From Anaerolineae bacterium (lineage in GTDB: Bacteria; Chloroflexota; Anaerolineae; Aggregatilineales; Phototrophicaceae): 64,000 bases of DNA. The stretch covers positions 62,001 to 126,000 of the forward strand of contig JAFLCG010000006.1 in NCBI GenBank assembly GCA_017303635.1, given 5' to 3'. The notes beneath the pieces were generated by a model. The model was given only the letters and a program-made list of their open reading frames with translations, ran no database searches and was not told the DNA's origin. Below, in pieces: positions 17,301 to 25,532 of this stretch (position 1 is the first letter of the stretch; each line of letters opens with the position of its first letter). Both the position numbers and the translations under genes were made by a program.

Positions 17301-17339
17301 CCCCTCTCCAGCGCCGTCTTCGGCGCGAACGGAGAGGGG
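17301..17339. repeat. CCCCTCTCC...GGAGAGGGG hairpin
   Basis: Outer arms CCCCTCTCC/GGAGAGGGG enclose an inner stem GCGCCG/CGGCGC. It lies just downstream of the ABC ATPase gene (minus strand). A similar element is inside the alpha-galactosidase gene. Confidence 0.65.
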
Positions 17340-17356
17340 CCGGGGGGTGAGGTTGG

Positions 17357-18145
17357 TTATTCCTGAACAGGCAAGCGCAGGCGTTCCGGCACTTCACCCG
17401 TCATGACCATGCTGGCAACTTCCATTTCATTCACATCATCTTTACGGAAGTCGCCCACCTTCTGACCGTGACTGATGATGGTGAAGCGATCCGCCACCTT
17501 ATGCACATGACCGATGTTATGACTGATGAAGATGACCGACATGCCCCGCGCCTTCGCCGCTTTGGTGTATTCCAGCACCTTGGCCGTTTCACCGACCGAG
17601 AGGGCCGAAGTCGGCTCGTCGAGGATGAGCAGCTTCTTTCCGAAGTAAACCGCCCGACCAATGGCAATCGACTGGCGCTCGCCACCGGAGAGTGACCCGA
17701 CGGGTTCATCGGCGTTGCGGATATGGATACCAATATCCAGTAGCGCCTGCCGGGTGCGGTTGTTCATCTCGTCCTTGTCCATCAACTCCAGCGGGCCGAT
17801 CCGCCGGGTGATCTCCTGACCAAGCCAGAAGTTACGGGAGATGCTCATCAGGGGCACCAGCGCCAAATCCTGATAGACCGTCTCGATACCGATGGCGCGG
17901 GCATCCTGCGGTGAATTGATCTGCACCGGCTGACCTTCAAAGTAGATCTGCCCGCCGCTGGGGGTGTAGACGCCGGTCAGGATCTTGATCAGCGTGGATT
18001 TACCCGCACCGTTATCCCCCAGCAGACCCACGATTTCCTGCTTGCCCACAGCAAAATCAATGCCGCGCAGCACATTGATGGTGCCGAACACCTTGACGAT
18101 GTCCCGCATTTCGACCAGGGGGCCGTCGTGTTGATTCGCGCTCAT
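17357..18145 (-). CDS. CUT2 sugar ABC transporter ATPase (FrcA-like)
   Basis: A 262-residue single-domain ATPase powering the importer encoded with it. Walker A is GDNGAGKST (residues 42-50), the Q-loop region TVYQDLALVPLM, the signature LSGGERQ (about 150) and Walker B LLILDEP, followed by the H-loop FISHN. Classical CUT2 ATPases (XylG, RbsA) have two fused domains; single-domain forms such as FrcA occur and would dimerise. Its start overlaps the permease stop by 4 nt (ATGA), so translation is coupled. Confidence 0.9.
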   Translation of the reverse strand: MSANQHDGPLVEMRDIVKVFGTINVLRGIDFAVGKQEIVGLLGDNGAGKSTLIKILTGVYTPSGGQIYFEGQPVQINSPQDARAIGIETVYQDLALVPLMSISRNFWLGQEITRRIGPLELMDKDEMNNRTRQALLDIGIHIRNADEPVGSLSGGERQSIAIGRAVYFGKKLLILDEPTSALSVGETAKVLEYTKAAKARGMSVIFISHNIGHVHKVADRFTIISHGQKVGDFRKDDVNEMEVASMVMTGEVPERLRLPVQE

Positions 18146-20253
18146 GTACGGATTCTCCGTGACCAGTTGTTGATGACGACCGCCAGCAGGATGATGAGAC
18201 CAATGACCGCATCGAAAAGCCGGGCGTCGATACCGATCAGCACCAGCCCGGTCTGCATCATACCGAAGATGAACACACCCAGCAGCGCGCCGATGATGCT
18301 GCCGTAACCGCCGGTCAGCAGTGCGCCGCCGATGACCGTCGCCGCGATCACTTCCAGCTCGAGGCCGGTACCACGCAGCGCGTCAATGCTTTGCAGGCGG
18401 GAGGCGTCGATGATAGAGGCCACACCAACCAGCATCGCCAGGATGATGTAGTTGGTGATGCGAACCCGGTTGACGTTGATACCCTGGGCACGGGCCGCGC
18501 CAGCATTCCCGCCGACCGCGTAGGTGGCGTTGCCGTAGCGCGTCTGAGTCAGGATGAACTGGAAGATGATGACCAGGATCATCCACCAGATGACGCCCAG
18601 GCGCAGGTTGATCTCTCGCGGGATCTCCAGCGGGCCGATGTTGGCGATACGTCCATTAGCCAGATCAAAGAAGCTGACCAGCAGGTTCGGACTCTGACCC
18701 AGCAAACCAATCTGATCGACCAGAGACAACACCAGCGCAATTGCCAGGGCCGCAAAAATCACAGAAGTGACGATGAAGTTCAGGGTCGAAGCACCGAGCG
18801 CCAGCGCTTTGAAGTCACCCGTATCTTCCGCATAACCTGAACGGCGCTTCTGGATACCCGACCATTGTCCACTGAGCAAAGCGCGTCCGACAAAAGCGAG
18901 CGCCACTAACCCCAGGGCAATGATCGCCATGACAACAAAACGGTTGATGGCGACAACGGGCGGCTGGTTGGAGAAATCGACATAACGGATGGTCTGCCCG
19001 CCCACAATAACCGTTAATGGCAGACCGCGATACATCAGTAAGGTGGCTAAAGTCACAATGAAGGATGGTATACCCGTCCGCACCAGCAGGAAGCCGTTGA
19101 TGAAACCGAGGAAACCACACAGCAGCAGCGTGACGATCAGCGCCAGGAACGGGTCCAGCGGGGTGATCCCACGCGGGAACTGCCCGGTGATCAGCCCCAG
19201 AAAGGTCAGGCCGCCGATGCCCAGCACCGAGCCGACCGAGAGATCGAACTCGCCAGAAATCATCAGCATGGTCACACCAATAGCGACGATCCCACGCGTG
19301 ATATTGTTGGTCAAGGCACCCGCCAGCGAATTCCCTTGCAGGAAGAAGTCACTGGCAACCGAGAAGAACATAAACAGCGCCACAAAACCGATGATGGCAC
19401 CGGCACCCGGCGAAGCCGCCAGTCGGTTGCGGATGGCCTGCGCGGCAGGCACACGGCGGCTGCGAACATCACGCGCGCGGGCGCGTTCCGCCAGCGTGCC
19501 GCTGATGGCCTTGGTGGTCCGCACATCCCCATAATCGTTGGTCAGATGCCGGTACATCGCCAGGCAAGACAGCACGATCAATACACCGGGAGCGATGAGC
19601 AGCAGCAAGGTCGACAGATTCGCCAGTACGCTCACACCGCGACCAATAGTATCCGGTATATCGAAGATACCGGACATCAGCAGGATGAGACCGCCCAAAA
19701 CCATGAGCAGCAGCATCCATTGGCCCCAGGACCAGGCCGGTCGTTCCCGATTGAAGAAGCCGAGGGCCGTGCGTAAAGCCAGGCCAGCCCACAACACACA
19801 GCCGAGGATCGTGCCCCATTCGACCACATTCAGGTTAGAACGCAGAATATTGACGCGCTCACCCAGCGGCAGCCAACCGGTCAGAACTTGTACGGCAATC
19901 AGCAAACAAATGCCGCCCAGGAGGCCGAAATTCACCGCGATATAGCGCAGGCCGGAAGGCATGGGGCCGTTATCGTCAAAGTAGGTGCGAATACCCGTAT
20001 CACGATCTGGTAATGTGAGTGCAGAGAAGAGGGTGAAAAGCCCCCATACGCCTGCGATCACCATCACCAGAATTTCAGTCAGATTGAAATCCGTTCGCGG
20101 GATATTGATACGCTCGCCGAGCGCCAGCCAGCCAGCGGCGATTTGCTGCGCCAGAAGCAGGGCGAATAACCCGGCCAGCGCCAGCAAAATCACATTGCTG
20201 CTGATACCCCGCCCCCCGGAAGGGGTGGAAGATGCAGATGAATAACTGGTCAT
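18142..20253 (-). CDS. CUT2 sugar ABC permease with N-terminal membrane extension
   Basis: A 703-residue membrane protein, about twice the usual 320-400 for the family. The C-terminal 420 residues are the BPD_transp_2 permease: GIVAIGVTMLMISGEFDLSVGSVLGIGG, GIPSFIVTLATLLMYRG, TYAVGGNAGAARAQGINV, VIGGALLTGGYGSIIGALLG. The N-terminal 270 residues hold extra TM helices with two related modules (GWLALGERINIPRTDFNLTE and GWLPLGERVNILRSNLNVVE). It lies between its binding protein and its ATPase. The extension's role is unknown. Confidence 0.88.
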   Translation of the reverse strand: MTSYSSASSTPSGGRGISSNVILLALAGLFALLLAQQIAAGWLALGERINIPRTDFNLTEILVMVIAGVWGLFTLFSALTLPDRDTGIRTYFDDNGPMPSGLRYIAVNFGLLGGICLLIAVQVLTGWLPLGERVNILRSNLNVVEWGTILGCVLWAGLALRTALGFFNRERPAWSWGQWMLLLMVLGGLILLMSGIFDIPDTIGRGVSVLANLSTLLLLIAPGVLIVLSCLAMYRHLTNDYGDVRTTKAISGTLAERARARDVRSRRVPAAQAIRNRLAASPGAGAIIGFVALFMFFSVASDFFLQGNSLAGALTNNITRGIVAIGVTMLMISGEFDLSVGSVLGIGGLTFLGLITGQFPRGITPLDPFLALIVTLLLCGFLGFINGFLLVRTGIPSFIVTLATLLMYRGLPLTVIVGGQTIRYVDFSNQPPVVAINRFVVMAIIALGLVALAFVGRALLSGQWSGIQKRRSGYAEDTGDFKALALGASTLNFIVTSVIFAALAIALVLSLVDQIGLLGQSPNLLVSFFDLANGRIANIGPLEIPREINLRLGVIWWMILVIIFQFILTQTRYGNATYAVGGNAGAARAQGINVNRVRITNYIILAMLVGVASIIDASRLQSIDALRGTGLELEVIAATVIGGALLTGGYGSIIGALLGVFIFGMMQTGLVLIGIDARLFDAVIGLIILLAVVINNWSRRIRT

Positions 20254-20362
20254 GAAAAATCCGTTGTTTACAAGCGAGGGGTTCTATTTGTCTTTTGGAG
20301 GAACCTCACCCCCCGACCTTCCCCGATCACTCGGAAAAGAAGATTGGTTCCCGTTATTAAAA

Positions 20363-20385
20363 GGGGGCGATGATAAGTCGCCCCC
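20363..20385 (-). terminator. Terminator/attenuator after the binding-protein gene
   Basis: GGGGGCGA and TCGCCCCC form a hairpin with a 7-nt loop. On the minus strand it is followed by CTTTTAAT. It separates the binding-protein gene (stop at 20421) from the permease, and partial read-through would favour high binding-protein output. Confidence 0.65.
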
Positions 20386-20420
20386 TAATCTTTAAACGTC
20401 AGCGCCGATGCGCCCCGATC

Positions 20421-21398
20421 TTAGCGGTAGCCTGCGGCGACCAGTTCAGCAATCGCTTCGACGTTGCTGCCATCAATGACGCCGGGGCCGGTGAAGATGT
20501 CGCCACCGGGCTGCAGCTTGTACTGGCTGTTCAGGAACAGCCACATGATGGTTTCGAAACCCTGGAGGTACGGCTGCTGATCGATAGCCTGGAGCAGCTT
20601 GCCTTCACGGATCATGTCGAAGATTTCATTGCTGGTGTCGTGGGTGGTCGCATACAGACCAGTACGGCCAGATTCATTCAGGTACAGGTTCAGCGCTGAG
20701 GACGGGTTCGGGCCAAGCATGAAGATGGCGTTCACGTCCGGGTTAGCGGTGAAGTAGTCATTGATCAGACCAGCGCTTTCGGTCGGGTCGTTGGTGATGT
20801 TCAGGATATCGAGGGCGATACCGTTCTCGTCGAACACATCACGGACACCGGCGCAGCGTGCTTCCAGACCACTGTGACCCTGCTCCTGGATGGTGCAGAC
20901 ACCCTTGGCAACCGACGCGCCGTCAGCGGCGGCCTGGGCCAGGACACGGCGGGCATTGCTCTGACCACCGGTACGTTCGTTGGCACCGACATAGAACAGC
21001 ACTTCGAGGGCGTTCTCGGTACCGGCACCCGCGTCAGCGGTGTTGAAGATGATGACGGGGATACCAGCCGCACGAGCGCTGGCGACACCGCTACGAACCA
21101 CATCGGCATCCGGGGCGGTGGTACCAATACCAACCGGGGCAGCGGCCAGGGCATCTTCCCAGTAGGCAGCCATAGCTTCAGCGCTGTAGCTCGGGTCACC
21201 CAACCAGGTGCATTCCGCGCTGAGCAGAGCACAGGCATCCACCATACCCTTCTCAACGACCGACCAGAACGGGTTACCCGCCGGGCTGCCATGAGCGATC
21301 ATGATGAACTTCAAAGAGGACTGCGCGCCTGCTGCCCCGACACCGATCATAACGATGCCGCTGACAATCAGCGCAATGAGGAGAAACCGCTTGAACAT
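20421..21398 (-). CDS. Sugar-binding protein (Peripla_BP_4; FrcB-like)
   Basis: A 325-residue exported binding protein. The signal peptide ends near GAAGAQS (residue 27). The type I fold begins KFIMIAHGSPAGNPFWSVVEKG; hinge and ligand segments include GIPVIIFNTADAG, EQGHSGLEARCAGVRDVF and AIDQQPYLQGFETIMWLF. The cysteine pair around GLEARCAG resembles rhizobial FrcB. AAGGAG lies about 10 nt before the ATG. It delivers a sugar, possibly fructose, to the permease and ATPase that follow. Substrate is inferred from resemblance only. Confidence 0.85.
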   Translation of the reverse strand: MFKRFLLIALIVSGIVMIGVGAAGAQSSLKFIMIAHGSPAGNPFWSVVEKGMVDACALLSAECTWLGDPSYSAEAMAAYWEDALAAAPVGIGTTAPDADVVRSGVASARAAGIPVIIFNTADAGAGTENALEVLFYVGANERTGGQSNARRVLAQAAADGASVAKGVCTIQEQGHSGLEARCAGVRDVFDENGIALDILNITNDPTESAGLINDYFTANPDVNAIFMLGPNPSSALNLYLNESGRTGLYATTHDTSNEIFDMIREGKLLQAIDQQPYLQGFETIMWLFLNSQYKLQPGGDIFTGPGVIDGSNVEAIAELVAAGYR

Positions 21399-21745
21399 TG
21401 TGAAAGTACTCCTTCAAACAAATTTTGCTATTTGGTAGTTCACACGAGACTTAAGTGCTCGTGAGGATACCCGTAAGGTATTATTGGGATATGGTGATAT
21501 TGATACCACAAATCCGCGCTTGAGTGCGTGCATTTTTCTTAACGTTGCACATATTGCAACAGCATTCCCCTGCACACTCAATTAGGGTAGCGCGAATCAT
21601 TCCAACGCGCAAATCTTTCCTGCTTTCACAACCGAGCCCGCCAGAAGCAAGAGGAAGCAGGCGGAGATGGTATACTTTGGCGGAATTTAGAATAGTACCC
21701 CGTATTGAATAGCGCATCGTGCGTTGAAAAAGGTAGTGCATACTC
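21399..21745. other. Divergent intergenic region
   Basis: A 347-nt gap between the divergent starts of the FrcB-like gene and a small membrane protein. It must hold promoters for both. A weak dyad GGTGATATTGATACC (21491-21505) is the only operator-like sequence I see. No ORF, tRNA or strong hairpin is evident. Confidence 0.5.
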
Positions 21746-22093
21746 ATGAGTCGGTTATTGAATGCAGAGCAACTTCGGTCAGTGACGCTGGCTGTCATCA
21801 TCCTGGGCGTGATCGCCCTGATTGCAGCAGCTTTTGTTTATTTCAATGCCAGCGCCCAACTGTCGAATAATGCCATGGAACAACGGCTGCAGTCTGAAGT
21901 ACCACCAGAAGCGCAAACGGGTGCCGAGGGCGCGGCTTTGCTAGCGGCTGGGGCAGCCCGGCTGCGACTTCAACAGCAGCAAGGGGTGGGAATCGCACTG
22001 GCGGGGATTGGCGTGGTGCTAATCGCCGGGGGCTATCTGGTGGGAGACATCATCACCGCACGGCGGCGCAAACAAGTTAACACAACCTCCTAA
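21746..22093 (+). CDS. Small two-TM membrane protein, unknown
   Basis: A 115-residue protein with TM helix 1 at about 14-34 (VTLAVIILGVIALIAAAFVYF), an Ala/Gln-rich, probably helical outer loop, TM helix 2 at about 80-100 (GVGIALAGIGVVLIAGGYLVG) and a positively charged tail (ARRRKQ), which predicts a cytosolic C-terminus. No family recognised. It is a lone plus-strand gene between two minus-strand sugar-import cassettes. Confidence 0.6.
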   Translation: MSRLLNAEQLRSVTLAVIILGVIALIAAAFVYFNASAQLSNNAMEQRLQSEVPPEAQTGAEGAALLAAGAARLRLQQQQGVGIALAGIGVVLIAGGYLVGDIITARRRKQVNTTS

Positions 22094-22113
22094 GGGCGGC
22101 CATCTGACCGCCC
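22094..22113. terminator. Hairpin between convergent genes
   Basis: GGGCGG and CCGCCC pair around an 8-nt loop between two convergent stops (22093 and 22127). No T-run, so termination is only likely, not shown. Confidence 0.35.
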
Positions 22114-22126
22114 CTGAAGATCAACT

Positions 22127-23371
22127 TTAGCGCCCCGTCCGCTGCTGCTGCCGCCGTGAGATGGCGTCAATGATGACCGCCGCCAGCAGCACCAGGCCGG
22201 TCACAATCGAGCGTGCACCTGCCGAAACATTCGGGATCAGGCCCAGACCGTTATCAATGGTCATGACGATCAAAGCACCCAGAAGTGCGCTGTAGACCTT
22301 ACCGCGACCACCGAACAGACTCGTCCCGCCGATGACGGCTGCCGCAATCGCATTCAGCAGCAGGTCACCGCCACCCGCGTTGGTCGCCACTGAACCCAAC
22401 CGCGCGGCCAGGATCACGCCGCCCACACCGGCCATAAACCCCGCCAGCATAAACACATACACACGAATCCGTTCGACGCGGATACCGGCGCGGCGGGCGG
22501 CTTCTTTATTACCACCCACAGCATAGACATAGCGTCCGAATTTGGTGTTCTGTGCCACATAGGTCAGGCCGATCAGGAACACAATCAGATAGACCGTCAC
22601 CAACGGCATCCCGCGACCGGAATTGCAGAAGATCACGAATCCGATCGTCGCCAGCGCAACCAAAACGATCTCACCCCAGATAATCGGCATCGGCTTGGAG
22701 GCCAGGCCACCTTGCTGCCGCCTGCGGTTACTGAGGATTGAGGTAATGGCGTATAACACAATGGCGATGATTCCCACCACCCAACCGACTTCATCGGAAA
22801 GGAAGGTACGGGTAATGGACGTGATGGCGCTCTCCTGGATCACGACCGTCCCCGCCCCACCGATCAGGATCAGTACCACACCGCTCCAGGCCAGAAAGCC
22901 CGCCAGAGTCACCACAAACGAAGGCAGTTGAAACGTGGTGATGATGACGCCATGCAGCAACCCGATCAGGGTGGAAGCCACCAGCGCTAGCGGCAGCATG
23001 ATGAACCAGGGCACGTTGAAGGGCGGCAGCATACCCATCGCCAGCAGCACACCGGCTACGGCGCTCACATAACTCACTGAAAGATCAATCTCACCCAGCA
23101 GCAGGATGAAGACGATGCCATAGGCGATCATGGCGACGCCCGCCATCTGAACGATCAGGTTGGTCAGGTTGAAAGCCGTCAGGAATGCCGGGGCCTGCGT
23201 CTGGAAGATCAGTGCGATGATGACCCAGCCGAACAGGATGGGGATGACACCCAGATTGCCCGTTCGCAATTGTTTGAACAAATTCTGTAGATACTCGCCT
23301 GTGGTCGTCTGTCGTTGGCTCGCCAGCAGCGCACTGGTGGACGAATTATCATTATTGGTTTGGGTTGCCAT
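22127..23371 (-). CDS. CUT2 sugar ABC permease (XylH-like)
   Basis: A 414-residue membrane permease with about 10 TM helices. Family motifs: [30 protein letters not shown] (about 75-105), [38 protein letters not shown] and [23 protein letters not shown]. XylH permeases are about 390 residues, so the length fits. It starts 2 nt after the ATPase stop and is the last gene of a binding protein-ATPase-permease operon whose binding protein is XylF-like, pointing to D-xylose or a similar pentose. Confidence 0.88.
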   Translation of the reverse strand: MATQTNNDNSSTSALLASQRQTTTGEYLQNLFKQLRTGNLGVIPILFGWVIIALIFQTQAPAFLTAFNLTNLIVQMAGVAMIAYGIVFILLLGEIDLSVSYVSAVAGVLLAMGMLPPFNVPWFIMLPLALVASTLIGLLHGVIITTFQLPSFVVTLAGFLAWSGVVLILIGGAGTVVIQESAITSITRTFLSDEVGWVVGIIAIVLYAITSILSNRRRQQGGLASKPMPIIWGEIVLVALATIGFVIFCNSGRGMPLVTVYLIVFLIGLTYVAQNTKFGRYVYAVGGNKEAARRAGIRVERIRVYVFMLAGFMAGVGGVILAARLGSVATNAGGGDLLLNAIAAAVIGGTSLFGGRGKVYSALLGALIVMTIDNGLGLIPNVSAGARSIVTGLVLLAAVIIDAISRRQQQRTGR

Positions 23372-23373
23372 GT

Positions 23374-24141
23374 TTACTCCACCGCCATTCCGGGCACACT
23401 CTTCAAACGCCCAGCCGTCATCGCATGAACGATGTCCTGCTGGGAAGAGTTTTTGCGCTCAAACACATTCACCATTTGCCCCAACCGGAGGACAGCGATG
23501 CGGTCCGCAACTTCGAAGATGTCGTGCAAGTTATGAGAAATCATCACCACCGCCAGCCCTTTCTCTGATAATCGCTGTACCAGATCAAGGACTTGCCGGG
23601 TTTGGGCAACGCCCAGGGCCGCCGTCGGCTCATCCAGAATGACCACCTTGGAGTTCCACATGACCGCTTTGGCAACCGCAATACTCTGCCGCTGACCACC
23701 AGAAAGAGAGGCCACTGGCAGGCGCACTGAGCGCAGCGTGGTCACCGCCAGCGAGTTCAGGGTATCCACGCAGGATTTTTCCATCGAGGCTTCGTCCAGG
23801 CGGGCGAAGGGGCCAGTCCGCTCGCGGCCCAGGAACATATTGGCGACCACATCCAGGTTATCCGCCAGCGCCAGGTCCTGGTACACCACTTCGATCCCCA
23901 GTTGAGAAGCATCTCGCGGGCTGTTGATCGTCACCTTCCGGTCTTGAAAAAACACGTCTCCTTCGTCAAAGGCGTAGATCCCGGCAATCCCTTTAATCAA
24001 GGTGGATTTACCCGCGCCGTTATCGCCCACCAGGGCCATTATTTCGCCTTCGCAGACTTCAAAATTGACCTCGGTCAGCGCCTGGATTGCCCCAAAGCGT
24101 TTGGTCACGCCGACGGTCTTCAATATGGGTTGAGTAGACAC
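23374..24141 (-). CDS. CUT2 sugar ABC ATPase (single domain)
   Basis: A 255-residue ATPase for the XylF/XylH-type importer. Walker A GDNGAGKST (near 38), Q-loop VVYQDLALADNL, signature LSGGQRQSIAVAKAV (about 148) and Walker B VVILDEPTAALGV, H-loop MISHN. E. coli XylG has two fused ATPase domains; this is a half-size form and would work as a homodimer. It is 150 nt downstream of the xylF-like gene, with two hairpins in the gap. Confidence 0.9.
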   Translation of the reverse strand: MSTQPILKTVGVTKRFGAIQALTEVNFEVCEGEIMALVGDNGAGKSTLIKGIAGIYAFDEGDVFFQDRKVTINSPRDASQLGIEVVYQDLALADNLDVVANMFLGRERTGPFARLDEASMEKSCVDTLNSLAVTTLRSVRLPVASLSGGQRQSIAVAKAVMWNSKVVILDEPTAALGVAQTRQVLDLVQRLSEKGLAVVMISHNLHDIFEVADRIAVLRLGQMVNVFERKNSSQQDIVHAMTAGRLKSVPGMAVE

Positions 24142-24205
24142 AAGTAGTATCCTGTGAAATGACTATCGAATGAAAAACGATACTCGCCTGCCCCCTCGAC
24201 TTACA

Positions 24206-24235
24206 GAAAGGGCGCACAGTGGTGTGCGCCCTTTC
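24206..24235. repeat. Hairpin between xylF-like and ATPase genes (1)
   Basis: GAAAGGGCGCAC pairs perfectly with GTGCGCCCTTTC around a 6-nt loop. No T-run follows on the minus strand, so it may protect the upstream mRNA 3' end rather than terminate. The GGGCGCAC core matches the REP at 57916. Confidence 0.6.
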
Positions 24236-24257
24236 CAAAATCGTTAGGACATTGCCG

Positions 24258-24277
24258 GGGCGCACCGGGGTGCGCCC
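24258..24277. repeat. Hairpin between xylF-like and ATPase genes (2)
   Basis: GGGCGCACC pairs with GGTGCGCCC across a 2-nt centre, only 13 nt from the xylF stop. It shares the GGGCGCAC arm with the neighbouring hairpin. Confidence 0.6.
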
Positions 24278-24289
24278 ACTCATCACGGT

Positions 24290-25360
24290 CTAGCGGTTCG
24301 CCGGGCAGAAGGCCTCGAACTCACCCACGCAGATTTCTTCCCAGGTGCGGAAGCCATCAGCGATAACCGTCTCGGCGATGTTGGCCGAGGTCACACCAAC
24401 CGGAACCAGCAGCACTGACGGAATGTCATTGGTGCCGTTGTTGACTGCGCCAGTCGCAATCGCGCTGGTGTCTTCACCATTGACGATCGCAATAGCCAGC
24501 GCGGCAGCAGCTTCAGCCTGAGCCTTGATCGCCTTGTAGACGGTCATGCTCTGGCGGCCTGCCAGAATGTTCTGGATACCACCCACGGTCGCGTCCTGAC
24601 CCGTCACCGGGATGAACGGCAGACCCTGGTTCTGCAGCGCGGCGATCACCGAGCTGGCGATACCGTCGTTAGCGGCGATGGCTGCATCGATGCCACCACC
24701 CGCGGCGGTCAGCATCTGTTCGAAGATGACCAAGGCTTCCTGGTTATCCCAGTTCGGCACGCTCTGATCGTCGACCAGAGTCCAGGCACCGCTCTCGAAC
24801 AGCGGCTTGATGACACTGTTGTAGCCATTGGCGAACAGCGTGGCGTTGTTGTCCGTCGGCGAACCGTTCAGCACGGCCACGCGGGGGTTGGTCAGACCAG
24901 CGGCTTCCACCGCGGCGACCAGACCTTCACCCTGGATGCGACCGACTGCTTCGTTGTCGAACGACACATAGAAGTCCGCGCCGGGGCCTTCGATGGTCAG
25001 ACGATCGTAGTCGATCACCTTGACACCGGCGTCACGGGCCAACTGGATGATCGAGGCACCCGAACCACTGTCCAGGTTGACCATCAGGATGACCTTCGCG
25101 CCATTGGTGATGGCCTGCTCGGCCTGATTGATCTGCGCCTGAGCATCACCCTCAGCATTGACGATGCTGTAGGTCACGCCAGCGGCATCAAACGCTGCTG
25201 ACAGGAAGCGACGATCGTCGGCTTCCCAGCGGGCCGATGACGCGCTATCCGGCAGCAGTACGGCGATGTCCGCCGTCCCCTGTGCTTGCACCGTCACGCC
25301 CATAATCAGCGTGAACAGGGCAATCAACGGGGTGAGAATACGAAAAACTCTGTTAAGCAT
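24290..25360 (-). CDS. xylF: D-xylose-type binding protein
   Basis: A 356-residue exported binding protein. The signal peptide ends near MGVTVQAQ (residue 27). Long stretches follow E. coli XylF order: IDYDRLTIEGPGADFYVSFDN, GSPTDNNATLF, VTGQDATVGGIQNILAGRQSMTVYK, and the ending VNNGTNDIPSVLLVPVGVTSANI with TVIADGF. It captures D-xylose, or a close pentose, outside the membrane for the following ATPase and permease. AAAGGATC precedes the ATG. Of the two importers here this has the better supported substrate. Confidence 0.88.
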   Translation of the reverse strand: MLNRVFRILTPLIALFTLIMGVTVQAQGTADIAVLLPDSASSARWEADDRRFLSAAFDAAGVTYSIVNAEGDAQAQINQAEQAITNGAKVILMVNLDSGSGASIIQLARDAGVKVIDYDRLTIEGPGADFYVSFDNEAVGRIQGEGLVAAVEAAGLTNPRVAVLNGSPTDNNATLFANGYNSVIKPLFESGAWTLVDDQSVPNWDNQEALVIFEQMLTAAGGGIDAAIAANDGIASSVIAALQNQGLPFIPVTGQDATVGGIQNILAGRQSMTVYKAIKAQAEAAAALAIAIVNGEDTSAIATGAVNNGTNDIPSVLLVPVGVTSANIAETVIADGFRTWEEICVGEFEAFCPANR

Positions 25361-25532
25361 TGCACGATCCTTTAGCGATGTAAGCTCTATGTGCGGAACT
25401 ATCTAAATTGCCCAATGCACCGTGGGCAGAGAGAAGTATAGCGCCTTTTGTTAGCGGCGCAATATTTATTAATAGATATTCCAGTAACTTATTACTCCCT
25501 TAATCGATACAGTTAGGAACTAAACGGACACT

